64,000 nucleotides of DNA from Crocinitomicaceae bacterium (GCA_022447585.1 JAKVAR010000029.1:89104-153103), one strand, 5' to 3'; shown: positions 1-9,660, numbered from the stretch's first letter. Made by a program: numbers and translations. The notes: generated by a model not told the origin, from the sequence alone.

Positions 1-1
1 A

Positions 2-931
2 GTTGTTCCAACATCAGATAACTTTTACGCAGCATTAAATTCAGCAGTTTTTACTGACGGATCTTTTTGTTACATTCCAAAAGGTGTTAAATGCCCAATG
101 GAGTTATCAACTTACTTTAGAATTAACGAAGGAGGTACAGGACAATTTGAAAGAACATTAGTTGTTGCTGACCAAGGATCTTATGTTTCATATTTAGAAG
201 GGTGCACCGCACCACAGCGCGACGAGAACCAATTGCATGCTGCTGTAGTTGAGTTGATTGCTATGGACGATGCTGAAATTAAATACTCTACAGTACAGAA
301 TTGGTACCCTGGAGATAAAGACGGAAACGGAGGAATTTATAACTTCGTAACTAAGCGCGGTATTTGTGGAACGAACTCTAAGATTTCTTGGACGCAGGTT
401 GAAACAGGTTCAGCCGTAACATGGAAATACCCGTCTTGTATCTTAAAAGGTGACAATTCAACTGGAGAATTTTACTCGGTAGCAGTTACAAATAACTACC
501 AGCAAGCCGATACTGGAACTAAGATGATTCACCTTGGAAAAAACACGAAGAGCACCATTATCTCTAAAGGTATTTCTGCAGGAAGGTCTCACAACTCATA
601 CAGAGGATTAGTACAAATTCATAAAAGTGCACAAAACGCAAGAAACTTCTCACAGTGTGATTCATTGCTGATGACGGATGAAAGTGGCGCACATACGTTC
701 CCCTATATAGAATGTAAAAACAGCAGTGCTAAGATTGAGCATGAAGCGACGACATCTAAAATTGGAGAAGATCAAATCTTTTACTGCTTACAACGTGGTA
801 TAAGTGAAGAAAAAGCCATTGGACTTATTGTAAACGGATACTGTAAAGAAGTATTAAATCAATTACCAATGGAGTTTGCTGTGGAAGCACAGAAATTATT
901 AACGATTAGCCTTGAAGGTTCAGTAGGATAA
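2..931 (+). CDS. sufB: SufB, Fe-S cluster scaffold subunit (5' truncated by window edge)
   Basis: The reading frame is open from the first bases, so the start lies outside the window and the Met at 98 is internal. SufB is the core scaffold of the SufBC2D complex, on which Fe-S clusters are built in the cytoplasm. Visible family features are the beta-helix core, the [15 protein letters not shown] stretch typical of the SufB/SufD C-terminal half, and the C-terminal helical part [19 protein letters not shown]. It is followed after 10 nt by sufC and then sufD, the usual order in Bacteroidota, so one operon is likely. Confidence 0.95.
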   Translation, partial: VVPTSDNFYAALNSAVFTDGSFCYIPKGVKCPMELSTYFRINEGGTGQFERTLVVADQGSYVSYLEGCTAPQRDENQLHAAVVELIAMDDAEIKYSTVQNWYPGDKDGNGGIYNFVTKRGICGTNSKISWTQVETGSAVTWKYPSCILKGDNSTGEFYSVAVTNNYQQADTGTKMIHLGKNTKSTIISKGISAGRSHNSYRGLVQIHKSAQNARNFSQCDSLLMTDESGAHTFPYIECKNSSAKIEHEATTSKIGEDQIFYCLQRGISEEKAIGLIVNGYCKEVLNQLPMEFAVEAQKLLTISLEGSVG

Positions 932-941
932 ATAGAATCAG

Positions 942-1694
942 ATGATTACAATTAAGAATTTACACGCAAAGATTGAAGATAAAGAAATCCTTAAAGGATT
1001 GAATCTTGAAGTTAAAGCAGGAGAAGTACACGCTATAATGGGGCCAAATGGTGCTGGAAAAAGCACTTTAGCATCTGTTTTAGCTGGTAGAGAGGATTAT
1101 GAAGTAACTGATGGCTCTGTTGATTTAGATGGTGAAGATTTACTGGACCTTTCAACGGAAGAAAGAGCTTGGGAAGGACTTTTCTTAGCATTTCAATACC
1201 CGGTTGAGATTCCTGGTGTATCAAACATCAACTTCTTAAGAACGGCAATTAACGAAACAAGAGAACACAAAGGACAAGACCCTATTTCTGCAAAAGAATT
1301 CATGGCAATGGTTCGTGAAAAATCTGCTTTAGTTGAATTAGATTCTAAACTTGCCTCACGCTCAGTAAACGAAGGTTTTTCTGGAGGTGAGAAGAAAAGA
1401 AACGAGATATTTCAAATGGCAATGTTGAATCCAAAGCTTTCTATTCTAGATGAAACTGATTCCGGTTTGGATATTGATGCATTGCGCATCGTTGCTAACG
1501 GTGTAAATAAATTGAAAAGCGATAATAATGCTACAATTGTTATTACTCACTACCAAAGATTATTAGACTATATAGTTCCAGACTTTGTTCATGTATTGTA
1601 CGATGGAAAAATCGTTAAGACTGGAGGAAAAGAACTTGCTCTAAAATTAGAAGAGAAAGGGTATGATTGGATTAAAGAAGAATTAGCTCAATAA
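942..1694 (+). CDS. sufC: SufC, Fe-S assembly ATPase
   Basis: This is an ABC-type ATPase of 250 residues, normal SufC length. The Walker A motif GPNGAGKST is near residue 34, the signature FSGGEKKRNE near 146 and the Walker B ILDETDSGLD near 168; the DETDSGLD form is characteristic of SufC. ATP binding by two SufC subunits drives conformational change in SufB-SufD during cluster assembly in the cytosol. It sits between sufB and sufD with gaps of about 10 nt, indicating co-transcription and fixed stoichiometry. Confidence 0.96.
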   Translation: MITIKNLHAKIEDKEILKGLNLEVKAGEVHAIMGPNGAGKSTLASVLAGREDYEVTDGSVDLDGEDLLDLSTEERAWEGLFLAFQYPVEIPGVSNINFLRTAINETREHKGQDPISAKEFMAMVREKSALVELDSKLASRSVNEGFSGGEKKRNEIFQMAMLNPKLSILDETDSGLDIDALRIVANGVNKLKSDNNATIVITHYQRLLDYIVPDFVHVLYDGKIVKTGGKELALKLEEKGYDWIKEELAQ

Positions 1695-1702
1695 GAATTG
1701 CG

Positions 1703-2959
1703 ATGACTGAGGTTGTAAATAATAGCATCAATTTAAAGTCGAACTTAAACGCAACTGCGTTGAAAGTTTCAGATAAAGACAAGCAACTAGCCATGGAAGT
1801 ACTAAACAGTACTCCACTACCTACAACACGTGTTGAAGCTTGGAAATATACAAGAGTTGCAAAACTTGGTAAAATTGATTTCACAAATAACAAAGCTAAC
1901 TTAAGCGATGTTTCAAAATATTTAATTGACGACACCAAATGCACTTTCGTATTTGTTAATGGTCACTTCTCATGCGAGCTATCGAGTCAAGAGGTTCCCT
2001 CTGGAATTTCTATGCAAGTTCTTTCTGTGGATAATACCATATTAGATGATTCAACAATCAACTTGAAAGGTGAAGTATTCAATGCAATGAATGTAGGTTA
2101 TTTGCATGACGGCGTTCAAATCGAGATTGCGGCAAATTCGATTGTTGATACGCCTATTCAAGTCATTCACATTTTAGAAGGAGACAATATCATCTCAAAC
2201 TTTAAAATGACCGTAAAGGCAGGGAAATCTTCACAAGCCTCTATCATTCAAGGTTTCTTTAGTGCATCTGGAGAAAATAACTTCTGTAATACCACTTCAG
2301 AAATTGATGTCGCTGAGAATGCAGTATTAAGAATTGATAAGGTTCAATATGAATCTGAAAAGTCTTATCACATTAATACAGAACAAGTTCAACAAGATAA
2401 AAATTCAAACTTCGGTATTAATACATTAACTTTAAACGGTGGTTTTGTAAGAAACAATTTACACATCGATGTAAATGGTCAAAATTGTGAAACTCATTTG
2501 AATGGAGCATACTTATTGAAGAACAAACAGCATGTTGACAACCATTCTATTGTTGATCATAAAGTACCTAATTGTGAATCACATGAATTATATAAGGGTG
2601 TGATTGATGACAAATCTACTGCTGTTTTCAACGGCAAGGTATATGTTCGTCCGGATGCACAAAAAATCAATGCGTTTCAATCAAATGGTAATGTTTTACT
2701 TTCTGATAGCGCTACGATCAACTCTAAACCAGAGTTAGAGATTTACGCTGATGATGTGAAATGTTCTCACGGATCTACAACAGGTCAACTGGATGAAGAA
2801 GCTGTCTTTTACTTAAGAGCTCGTGGTCTTTCAGAAAAGTCGGCGCGGCATTTAATGGTATCTGCCTTCATTGGAGATGTTTTGGACAAAATCACAAATG
2901 AGAACGTAAAAACGTTTACGCAACAGATATTGAAAGAAAGATTCGGATGGGATTTTTAA
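1703..2959 (+). CDS. sufD: SufD, Fe-S cluster assembly protein
   Basis: This 418-residue protein starts 8 nt after sufC. It has the SufB/SufD beta-helix organisation and a C-terminal helical segment (LDEEAVFYLRARGLSEKSAR) that parallels the SufB end. SufD pairs with SufB in SufBC2D and helps iron entry. In many Bacteroidota a cysteine desulfurase gene (sufS) follows, but here the next gene is convergent, so the operon ends with sufD. The stop codon overlaps the stop of the convergent HEAT-like gene. Confidence 0.95.
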   Translation: MTEVVNNSINLKSNLNATALKVSDKDKQLAMEVLNSTPLPTTRVEAWKYTRVAKLGKIDFTNNKANLSDVSKYLIDDTKCTFVFVNGHFSCELSSQEVPSGISMQVLSVDNTILDDSTINLKGEVFNAMNVGYLHDGVQIEIAANSIVDTPIQVIHILEGDNIISNFKMTVKAGKSSQASIIQGFFSASGENNFCNTTSEIDVAENAVLRIDKVQYESEKSYHINTEQVQQDKNSNFGINTLTLNGGFVRNNLHIDVNGQNCETHLNGAYLLKNKQHVDNHSIVDHKVPNCESHELYKGVIDDKSTAVFNGKVYVRPDAQKINAFQSNGNVLLSDSATINSKPELEIYADDVKCSHGSTTGQLDEEAVFYLRARGLSEKSARHLMVSAFIGDVLDKITNENVKTFTQQILKERFGWDF

Positions 2960-3510
2960 TCCTCCGCGTCTAATCCTTCATTAATATCTTTAATCTTGAT
3001 AGCGATTTCGCTTAACAAGAAAGCTTTGTGCTCATCTTTTTGACTACCTGACTCCAAATAGTTCTTTAAGTGGAGTTGACATTCGAGCATGTTTTCTTCC
3101 ATGAATGGTCCCTCTAGATTATCAATAATTGTAGCGCATTCAACAGCTTCCATTAAATTACCAGTAACGGCAATTTCTACGAAATCATCGATGTAATCAC
3201 TAAAATCAACTTGCGTATTCCAAACGACTGAAAGTATCTGAGGACGAATTGAAATAAACTTAGAATCTCCAATTACTTCCATTATTTCAACCACTGCAGA
3301 GGTATCTTTCAGGCTACTCAACAATTCAATAATTTCTTCTTCATTCTTTCTATTTAACCCAGAAATCAAAGCTTCAGCTAACGGAATAATCACAGAAGCA
3401 TCTCCATGCGATTCCAAAGACTTAATTGCTTTAGAAACTTTCTTAGGATCTTCAGACTTGATATCTTCAAGAATCTGTTTTATTTTCAACTGCTGTTTCG
3501 TTGTTGCCAT
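2956..3510 (-). CDS. HEAT-repeat-like cytoplasmic protein
   Basis: This predicted all-helical protein has repeated helix pairs such as DPKKVSKAIKSLESHGDASV and EEIIELLSSLKDTSAVVEIM, which look like HEAT repeats and would serve protein binding. I place the start at the ATG at 3510 (MATTKQQ) because the ten residues upstream in the longer frame (start 3540) look like translated leader. The length is then about 184 residues. It has no signal peptide or membrane segment. Similar small proteins occur in Bacteroidota near suf genes, but no function is known to me. Confidence 0.75.
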   Translation of the reverse strand: MATTKQQLKIKQILEDIKSEDPKKVSKAIKSLESHGDASVIIPLAEALISGLNRKNEEEIIELLSSLKDTSAVVEIMEVIGDSKFISIRPQILSVVWNTQVDFSDYIDDFVEIAVTGNLMEAVECATIIDNLEGPFMEENMLECQLHLKNYLESGSQKDEHKAFLLSEIAIKIKDINEGLDAED

Positions 3511-3590
3511 TTCATTTAATTTGACACAAAAATACACCATAATATTTATTCTTGCTACAATTAAATATCTTTACAAAAAAGAAAATTAAA

Positions 3591-4559
3591 ATGAAGTCAA
3601 TTGGTGTTTTTATCGTCCTTATTCTATCGGGAATTCTAACATCGTGTTCAATCGAAACTGCGAAGCCTTCTTCAAAAAAAAAATTAGTTATCGCTTCGGA
3701 CTATTTAACATCAAAAGACACCGTACTTTTTACAAAATTCATCAAACAAAGTGGCGTTCAATTATCCATTTTCAACATGTCTACGGATAGAATAATTGGA
3801 ACTATTAGAAACACAGAGGCTAACTCTGGAATAGATGTTCTGATGGTCAAATCTCTGTATGATGTATCAAGGCTCAATAAGCGTGATATTTTGCAAAACC
3901 TAAATTTTAGTGAAACACTTCCAATGGAAGCTCAGACATACGCTTCATGGAAGTACAATTATGTAGGGATTGGAATTGACCCATACATCATAGCATTCGA
4001 CCTACGAAAAAACAACAATTCAAGAATGTACAATGATCTAACATTAAATAGATACCTTAATGGTATTGAGAATGACCATTTCCCCCCGTTATTAGCTCCA
4101 GTTTTAAAGAAACTGAATAAAGCAAAAGGAAATAAATGGATTAAACGTTATTTAGAAAATGGAATTCAACTTCCAACTAAAATGGATAGTCTTCAAAATG
4201 ACACAACCTACATCAAACTTCCACTAATCTGCACAATGAGCTTTTTTAAAGAGCAAAAAGACTCATTACCAATATTAAAGAACAGAAGTTACTTATTACC
4301 AAATGAAAGAACAACTGGTATTTTCTATAATGTTCGGTCAATTTCACTGGTGGATCAAGCCGAAAACTTCACCACTGCTAAGGAATTCTTATTCCATTAT
4401 TTAGAGGAAGAAAATAATATAGCATTGAACAAAAAGATAAACACCTATTCGATTTACTCCAATCATTCCAATTTTAGAAAATACAATACCTCACCTGAAA
4501 TGTTAATACCATATTACAGTATGATTGATCGCATTAAGAGAAAGCTTGAAAAAGACTAA
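3591..4559 (+). CDS. Lipoprotein resembling periplasmic substrate-binding protein
   Basis: A lipoprotein signal peptide (MKSIGVFIVLILSGILTSC, lipobox LTSC) shows export and acylation. The start at 3591 is preferred to 3552 because it places the basic n-region directly before the hydrophobic core. The mature part, beginning with KLVIASDYLTSKD, resembles family 1 extracellular solute-binding proteins of iron(III)/spermidine ABC systems. No permease or ATPase gene is adjacent, so transport of a given ligand cannot be inferred. A TATCTTTA box about 20 nt upstream of the start could be its promoter. Confidence 0.7.
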   Translation: MKSIGVFIVLILSGILTSCSIETAKPSSKKKLVIASDYLTSKDTVLFTKFIKQSGVQLSIFNMSTDRIIGTIRNTEANSGIDVLMVKSLYDVSRLNKRDILQNLNFSETLPMEAQTYASWKYNYVGIGIDPYIIAFDLRKNNNSRMYNDLTLNRYLNGIENDHFPPLLAPVLKKLNKAKGNKWIKRYLENGIQLPTKMDSLQNDTTYIKLPLICTMSFFKEQKDSLPILKNRSYLLPNERTTGIFYNVRSISLVDQAENFTTAKEFLFHYLEEENNIALNKKINTYSIYSNHSNFRKYNTSPEMLIPYYSMIDRIKRKLEKD

Positions 4560-4664
4560 CTAAATGGTTATACCGACAAAACTCTCTTTTACATCGATTA
4601 AATTGGTATTCTCATTTCTTATGTTCATATTTGCTTAATAGCTGAAAATTAAACTGTCTAAATT

Positions 4665-5177
4665 ATGGAACAAGAGAAAACTCTTACAAGCCAAATAAAG
4701 AACAGAAAACGCATTGACATTACACCGTCAAATTATCTAAGCAAATTCAAATTACTGATTGTTTGTATACTTTTAGTCTCAATTATTTTCGATGTTTATC
4801 TAATTTTATGCTTTAGAATTTCTTTCCTCACTATAGGACTGATGCTTATTACTACAGTTCCTGCTATAATGGTAACGATTTTATTAAAAAAGAGTGCTAA
4901 AGCAACATCATTAAAGGGAGACACCATTATTTTCAATTCTTTAGACAATAAAAGTTCAGTTACATCAATTCGTAGTATTCGAAAAATAAGGTCTAAAACT
5001 GCTTTAGGAATTCAATGGACAAGGTTAAGTTATATGCTGGACGGAGTCCCTCGAAGCGCAGTAATTCTGAATAGAATAGCTAATTCTAGAATGAACCCAG
5101 AATTAACATTAAGAAAGGCTTTGGAGATAAATAAAAAAAAGGCAAATCATAAGCCGGGTCCTGTAGCCGCTAATTAA
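4665..5177 (+). CDS. Hypothetical two-helix membrane protein overlapping rnpB
   Basis: This 170-residue protein of unknown function has a basic N-terminus and two predicted transmembrane helices at about residues 28-48 and 53-74. The remaining C-terminal part is basic and cytoplasmic. The last 13 or so codons (KKANHKPGPVAAN) lie antisense to the 3' end of the RNase P RNA gene, so the tail sequence is dictated by the RNA and may not be conserved. I recognise no family. Confidence 0.6.
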   Translation: MEQEKTLTSQIKNRKRIDITPSNYLSKFKLLIVCILLVSIIFDVYLILCFRISFLTIGLMLITTVPAIMVTILLKKSAKATSLKGDTIIFNSLDNKSSVTSIRSIRKIRSKTALGIQWTRLSYMLDGVPRSAVILNRIANSRMNPELTLRKALEINKKKANHKPGPVAAN

Positions 5178-5504
5178 AGCGGTGTCTATCATTTCTCTAG
5201 CACTAACGTCACCATTAGCGTCAATCAACCTACCCTCCCAGATCGGACGAGCAATCCTCAATCCTGGGTTTACATGGTCTTTCAGCCCGTAAGGTTTACC
5301 AAGCGAGATATGTCACCACATCTCCGGTGAGCTCTTACCTCACCTTTTCACCTTTTCCAGTATCCGAAGACACTGGTAGTTTTCCTTTCTGCGGCACTTT
5401 CTGTATTCTTAAAAGAACCCTTCCCGTTAAGAAGTACGGCGCTCTTCGCTGCCCAGACTTTCCTCTTTACAATTCTCATGCAAAGCGATAGACTGATTTG
5501 CCTT
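5139..5504 (-). ncRNA. rnpB: RNase P RNA (rnpB)
   Basis: Read on the minus strand this is a bacterial type A RNase P RNA of about 366 nt. It contains the conserved element GAGGAAAGUCUGGGC (complement of 5451-5465) near the 5' end and ACAGGACCCGGCUUAUG (around 5147-5163) at the 3' end. The outer ends pair as helix P1: AAGGCAAATCA at the 5' end (5494-5504) with TGATTTGCCTT at the 3' end (5139-5149). A run of T residues follows on the minus strand and would serve as terminator. Its product matures tRNA 5' ends with the RnpA protein. Confidence 0.93.
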
Positions 5505-5509
5505 TGTTG

Positions 5510-5540
5510 TAAAGGTACTCTTTACTTTTTAATGAACAAC
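5510..5540 (-). promoter_or_regulatory. rnpB promoter, Bacteroidota type
   Basis: On the minus strand GTTG (5537-5540) and TACCTTTA (5510-5517) are separated by exactly 19 nt, close to the Bacteroidota consensus TTTG-N19-TAnnTTTG. The start point predicted 5-6 nt downstream coincides with the 5' end of helix P1 at 5504. It lies across the 3' end of the preceding T9SS gene, so rnpB has its own promoter inside that gene's tail. Confidence 0.6.
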
Positions 5541-6607
5541 TTTGAAGAAAATGAAAAACCAGAAGAAAGAACCAACTGATAAGCTCCATTAGGCAATTCT
5601 GAAATTGAAACTACCGTATTTTCGTTAGAACAAATTCCTTTTCTTACAGCTTCACCATTTACATTAACAATAGTATATGCAGTTCCAACATTAGTACCAT
5701 CAATATGTAACACATCAATTGTCGGATTCGGGTAGACAGATATGTTTAGCTCTTCTGTTGATAAACCTGCATCAGCCCCTCTATAAATATCACGATATTC
5801 AATATTCGTAACGGTTTCTACTCCCAATATGTCAGAAACGGTAATTTTTAATAATGGCTCTTTTTGACCATTCGTCCACCATTCGTATTCATGACTATCC
5901 GGAATGGGCAACTCAACCCAGAAACCAGAACCAAAGGCATCAATATAAATTGAATCAATTTCTGTAATTGTGTGATCAATACGTAATGCATCAAAAACGC
6001 CATAAGGTGTTGTGACTGATCCCCAACCATCAACTACTGATGAACGTTGTCTATACTGCCTCCATATACCATTATAAACTGGGTTCATGTCAAGATTAGA
6101 ATAGCCTCTAGAATAGTATACATCTCCATAATTCAATGGTAATTCATATCTAGTTTCAATTGTATCTGATTTGAAAGGAACTTCCGTCCCTTCAATGGTA
6201 ACGCCATACCCAACAGAGTTAATCGCATTTGAACTATTCTTTGAAAAAAGGACAACATCAGAAATATTAACTGGTAAAAATCCACCAATTTGGTCTAATG
6301 GAATAGCTGAAGATGAAGCGAAATTTGTAGCTTGATATGGCGCTGAAGCAAAATTACCAAAAGTAAACTCTGCCAAAAATGAAGCCTCAGACATATCGGA
6401 ATAATCTTTAATCTGTTGACTATCATGTGTGAGGTATGAAAAATCCCATGTAAAATCTGTTCCTGTAGAGGCATAATCAATTCCAGGGTCAGTTGCTAAA
6501 CTAACTAAAGCGGTATCGCCTCCATCGGCAAAATCATTATCCGTAATCGTGATTTGAGAAAACGCCAATGTCGGTAAAATTGGAGCTAAAAGTAATAGTG
6601 ATTTCAT
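5522..6607 (-). CDS. Secreted protein with T9SS type A sorting domain
   Basis: This 361-residue protein has a signal peptide (MKSLLLLAPILPTLAFSQ). The last ~75 residues form a type A C-terminal sorting domain: it begins with VYPNPTIDVLHI, has the middle motif NGEAVRKG and ends in a basic FIKK. Such domains direct Por/T9SS export across the outer membrane. The central part (residues 20-285) is beta-rich with no catalytic motif I recognise. It is last in the operon with the lipoprotein (gap 20 nt), the anti-sigma protein and the sigma factor, so it may be a surface cargo under that sigma factor. Confidence 0.85.
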   Translation of the reverse strand: MKSLLLLAPILPTLAFSQITITDNDFADGGDTALVSLATDPGIDYASTGTDFTWDFSYLTHDSQQIKDYSDMSEASFLAEFTFGNFASAPYQATNFASSSAIPLDQIGGFLPVNISDVVLFSKNSSNAINSVGYGVTIEGTEVPFKSDTIETRYELPLNYGDVYYSRGYSNLDMNPVYNGIWRQYRQRSSVVDGWGSVTTPYGVFDALRIDHTITEIDSIYIDAFGSGFWVELPIPDSHEYEWWTNGQKEPLLKITVSDILGVETVTNIEYRDIYRGADAGLSTEELNISVYPNPTIDVLHIDGTNVGTAYTIVNVNGEAVRKGICSNENTVVSISELPNGAYQLVLSSGFSFSSKLFIKK

Positions 6608-6627
6608 CGATTTATGTTATCAAAAAA

Positions 6628-7710
6628 TTAAGGTATTTCAATTCCAAAAGTTACTTCAAGTTGAACTTCTGTCTCTTTCATTGAGTCTGACTCCAATAAA
6701 TTGGCATTAATATTTGCTGAGATTTTATAAACATCGTTCCCCGCTGAATTATTTTCATATTTCTCGATATTGGTAATTTCTACGATTGAGTTCGCATTAT
6801 TCGCCAAAATTGAATGATAATGCTTGCCATTTCTTTCAATAGCTAACTTCAAGTTAAAATCTCTTGGAGTCACCTGAACCTGATTCTCTTCAAAAATTGT
6901 AAAGTCTGCTAAATCTCTGTTTGCCTGAGTCCCGTCAATCAAAACTTCTTTTGTTCGTCTTACACCATTCGCAAAAGTAATTTCTGCTCTCAAATTATGT
7001 ATTTCAGGACTAACCAACATATCGACATAGATATTACTCCCAATTAATACATCATCTAAATACCAGTTTAATTCAATTACTTGTTCCGTATTATTAATTA
7101 AGGAACAAATTAACTCTCCAGCAACACTTACGTTAGAATGAATTGTACAATTCGCTCCTGACTCAAACCCTATGATGAGTTCATTACAATAAGACGCCGT
7201 TGACATATCATTGAATGTTACATTCGCACATACATAATACTTACCTGGCTCTTGAATCTTTACAATATCAACTCCCGCAAAAACATTATTTACATACCAG
7301 TTAATATGATGAACATTTTGGAGATCATCAATTAAATTTTTATTTAATTCTGCTAGTGGTTGCCCCTCAGAATGAGCGAACCCTGGAGTATTATTTGTTA
7401 GTAATTCTACAATAAATTGATCATCAATTAAATCAAGTAATCCATCAAACACCCCTAATTCTATCCCAAAATCACCATTGGATAGATTTCCCGAATACAC
7501 ATTGACACCATTCTCAACATTTGTCATTGTATGCATGTACGCACCATTATCACCAGCAACTATGAAAAATTCTTCCCCCGAAAGCGTTCCGCGAGCCGTA
7601 AAAACGGGGTCATTCGACTCAGGTATTTCAATTGTATCTTTCTTACACCCAGAAAAAAACATCACTGCTGTAATTCCAAGGAAAAAGATATGTTTCATTT
7701 CTAATTTCAT
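6628..7710 (-). CDS. Cell-envelope lipoprotein
   Basis: A lipoprotein signal (HIFFLGITAVMFFSGC, lipobox FSGC) is followed by about 335 residues. Two segments, WYVNNVFAGVDIVKIQEPG and WYLDDVLIGSNIYVDMLVSP, look like tandem Ig/PKD-type beta domains. Translation may begin at MKLEM (7710) or at the internal MKHIFF (7698), which gives the same signal. It begins 2 nt after the stop of the upstream anti-sigma gene, so it is co-transcribed with it. Probably an outer-membrane-anchored structural or sensory partner; the function is unknown. Confidence 0.75.
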   Translation of the reverse strand: MKLEMKHIFFLGITAVMFFSGCKKDTIEIPESNDPVFTARGTLSGEEFFIVAGDNGAYMHTMTNVENGVNVYSGNLSNGDFGIELGVFDGLLDLIDDQFIVELLTNNTPGFAHSEGQPLAELNKNLIDDLQNVHHINWYVNNVFAGVDIVKIQEPGKYYVCANVTFNDMSTASYCNELIIGFESGANCTIHSNVSVAGELICSLINNTEQVIELNWYLDDVLIGSNIYVDMLVSPEIHNLRAEITFANGVRRTKEVLIDGTQANRDLADFTIFEENQVQVTPRDFNLKLAIERNGKHYHSILANNANSIVEITNIEKYENNSAGNDVYKISANINANLLESDSMKETEVQLEVTFGIEIP

Positions 7711-7711
7711 T

Positions 7712-9067
7712 CTATTTTCTTAATCTAATCGTCTTTCTTATATAAATCTGACCATCAATAGGGAGTATATTATTAAACCCATTAATAAATTCTTCATTCA
7801 CTGAATTCAATAGCTGCGTACTAACATTAAAACCAAACGTTAAATTATGAGTCAAGTTGTACCCATAGCCTAAACTAGGTTTTAAGCCCCATCGATTAAT
7901 CCCATCCATAAATCCATAAACGGTCCTATTGTCATTCGTAGAAACTTCACTTTGTGTAAACTTTACTTTAGAACCAACTACAAATGATGGCCTTACACCA
8001 ACATTAATGTTATGCCTACCTAATTGATAACCTACATTCAAGTTAGCCTCCAAGGTATATAATTCGCTATAATTTAAATGTGACTGGACCACTGTTGAAC
8101 CAAAGCCATACACTTTAGCCTGTCTATTCAAATGAATATCCTTGTGATGCGCCCAAATACCATTAATACCAGTTGTAAACAAAACTCTTCCTTTTCTAAA
8201 TTGAGCTCCAACGCCTGCTCCAAATGAATATGAAAAATCATCCGAAGGAGTAATCAAAGACTGGCTTAAACCAGCGTTCCCTTCTACATAAAAGATCGTC
8301 TTAACAGGCAAACTTAAATCATATGAAATTGAATTCAGTTCACTTGACAATCTATTTTGATCCACCTGCTTTAAAGCGGCAATATCCAATGTACTTACCT
8401 CTCCTTGTATCGGAATGCTTTCACTTACTCTTGTTCCATCATCAACCTCACTTTCTGAAATATTCAACTTATTAACTGTTGAAGCTTCATTCATTGACTC
8501 ACTCAAAGCTGAAGAAATAATATTTTCAATTTCAGTATCTTTAGAATCAAAAATTGGATTTTGTATTGCTCTTTCTTCTATTGATAAATTTCCTTCTCTT
8601 TCACCCATCACTGAACCAACTCGGACTCCATCATTCACTTCAGAAACGCCATTATTACCTATATTTTGACTAATTGAATTGGCCACTGCTGAATTGACAG
8701 GTATTACAGGACTATCATTTAATTCTTCTTTTTGTTTATTTCTAGGTGCATTATTCGAATCGATTTGCGCTGAATTTATTCGATTTATTATCTCTTCATT
8801 CTGCTCTGCAATCTGTCGCGTATCTCTTTTGCTATTTTCCATTGCCATAACTTCTGCAGAACGCCCCGAATTCAGAACACCAAGAAAAGGAGTAATTAAT
8901 AATAAGGCTATGAAAATTCCAGAAGTAAGAAACCATAAAAAATCTCTCTTCCTAGAAACAGGTAACATCGCCTCAAATTCTTTCCAATAGGCATCTTTAT
9001 ATTCAACAGGTTGCTTTGTCGCCTCCTTTTGAAAAATTCTATCTATCTCTTCATCTGTCCAACTCAT
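7712..9067 (-). CDS. Anti-sigma/outer-membrane barrel protein (Dma-like)
   Basis: I start this protein at the ATG at 9067 because it overlaps the sigma-factor stop as ATGA; a longer frame to 9145 would run deep into the sigma gene. Numbered from there, residues 1-42 are a charged cytoplasmic segment (MSWTDEEIDRIFQ), about 43-65 is one transmembrane helix (FLWFLTSGIFIALLLITPFL), about 66-255 is a low-complexity Ser/Asn/Glu-rich periplasmic linker, and 258-451 shows alternating amphipathic strands ending in a basic-aromatic terminus as in 8-stranded beta-barrels. This is the layout of the dual membrane-spanning anti-sigma proteins (Dma) described in Bacteroides. Inference: it holds the ECF sigma factor at the inner membrane and reads outer-membrane state. 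Confidence 0.75.
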   Translation of the reverse strand: MSWTDEEIDRIFQKEATKQPVEYKDAYWKEFEAMLPVSRKRDFLWFLTSGIFIALLLITPFLGVLNSGRSAEVMAMENSKRDTRQIAEQNEEIINRINSAQIDSNNAPRNKQKEELNDSPVIPVNSAVANSISQNIGNNGVSEVNDGVRVGSVMGEREGNLSIEERAIQNPIFDSKDTEIENIISSALSESMNEASTVNKLNISESEVDDGTRVSESIPIQGEVSTLDIAALKQVDQNRLSSELNSISYDLSLPVKTIFYVEGNAGLSQSLITPSDDFSYSFGAGVGAQFRKGRVLFTTGINGIWAHHKDIHLNRQAKVYGFGSTVVQSHLNYSELYTLEANLNVGYQLGRHNINVGVRPSFVVGSKVKFTQSEVSTNDNRTVYGFMDGINRWGLKPSLGYGYNLTHNLTFGFNVSTQLLNSVNEEFINGFNNILPIDGQIYIRKTIRLRK

Positions 9068-9660
9068 ATCACCATACGTTGATTCTGATTTTCTAATCTT
9101 TCCAATTTCGCTCTTAATAATTTGCGAGCCGTTGATAAATGCCATTTTGATGTCCCTTCTGACATATCTAACTTCTCACCAATTTCTCTGTGGGAGTAAC
9201 CTTCTATTACATAGAGGTTAAACACTTTAGATGTAGTATCTGGTAATTCCTGAACTAACATCATTATATTTTCGCAACCCAAATTACTTTCTGCCTCATT
9301 ATCTTGACCAGCTGAATAATAATCCAACTCTCTTTCATTGTCACTTTTAGTAATCTGGGTATTATACTTTTTATTCTTTCTATACTCATCAATTAATGCA
9401 TTCACCATTAACCGTTTTGCCCACGCATCGAAATTTGCGTTTTCGTCCAATTTTTCTAACCCTTTAAGAATTTTCACGAATCCCATATTATAGGCAGCTC
9501 GCGCATCTTCTTCATTTTTATTATATCTGAAACAAATAGGCATAAGAATCCTGAAACCATGCTCATAGAGCTGATTTATGGTTTTGCGATCATCACTTAC
9601 GCATAATCTTATAACTTCAGGTGTGATGTTCATTCTATTCTTTAAAAGTCTTATCTTCAA
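9064..9660 (-). CDS. ECF-type RNA polymerase sigma-70 factor
   Basis: Region 2 is visible around residues 40-95 (ARAAYNMGFVKILKGL, FDAWAKRLMVNALIDEYRK), and region 4 with its helix-turn-helix at about 150-185 (GYSHREIGEKLDMSEGTSKW). The 198-residue length and lack of region 3 fit the extracytoplasmic function group. Translation may start at 9660 or at MNITPEVIR (9633). It is first in the operon, overlapping the anti-sigma gene by 4 nt (ATGA), which implies translational coupling. Likely targets are its own operon and perhaps other envelope genes. Confidence 0.9.
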   Translation of the reverse strand: MKIRLLKNRMNITPEVIRLCVSDDRKTINQLYEHGFRILMPICFRYNKNEEDARAAYNMGFVKILKGLEKLDENANFDAWAKRLMVNALIDEYRKNKKYNTQITKSDNERELDYYSAGQDNEAESNLGCENIMMLVQELPDTTSKVFNLYVIEGYSHREIGEKLDMSEGTSKWHLSTARKLLRAKLERLENQNQRMVI

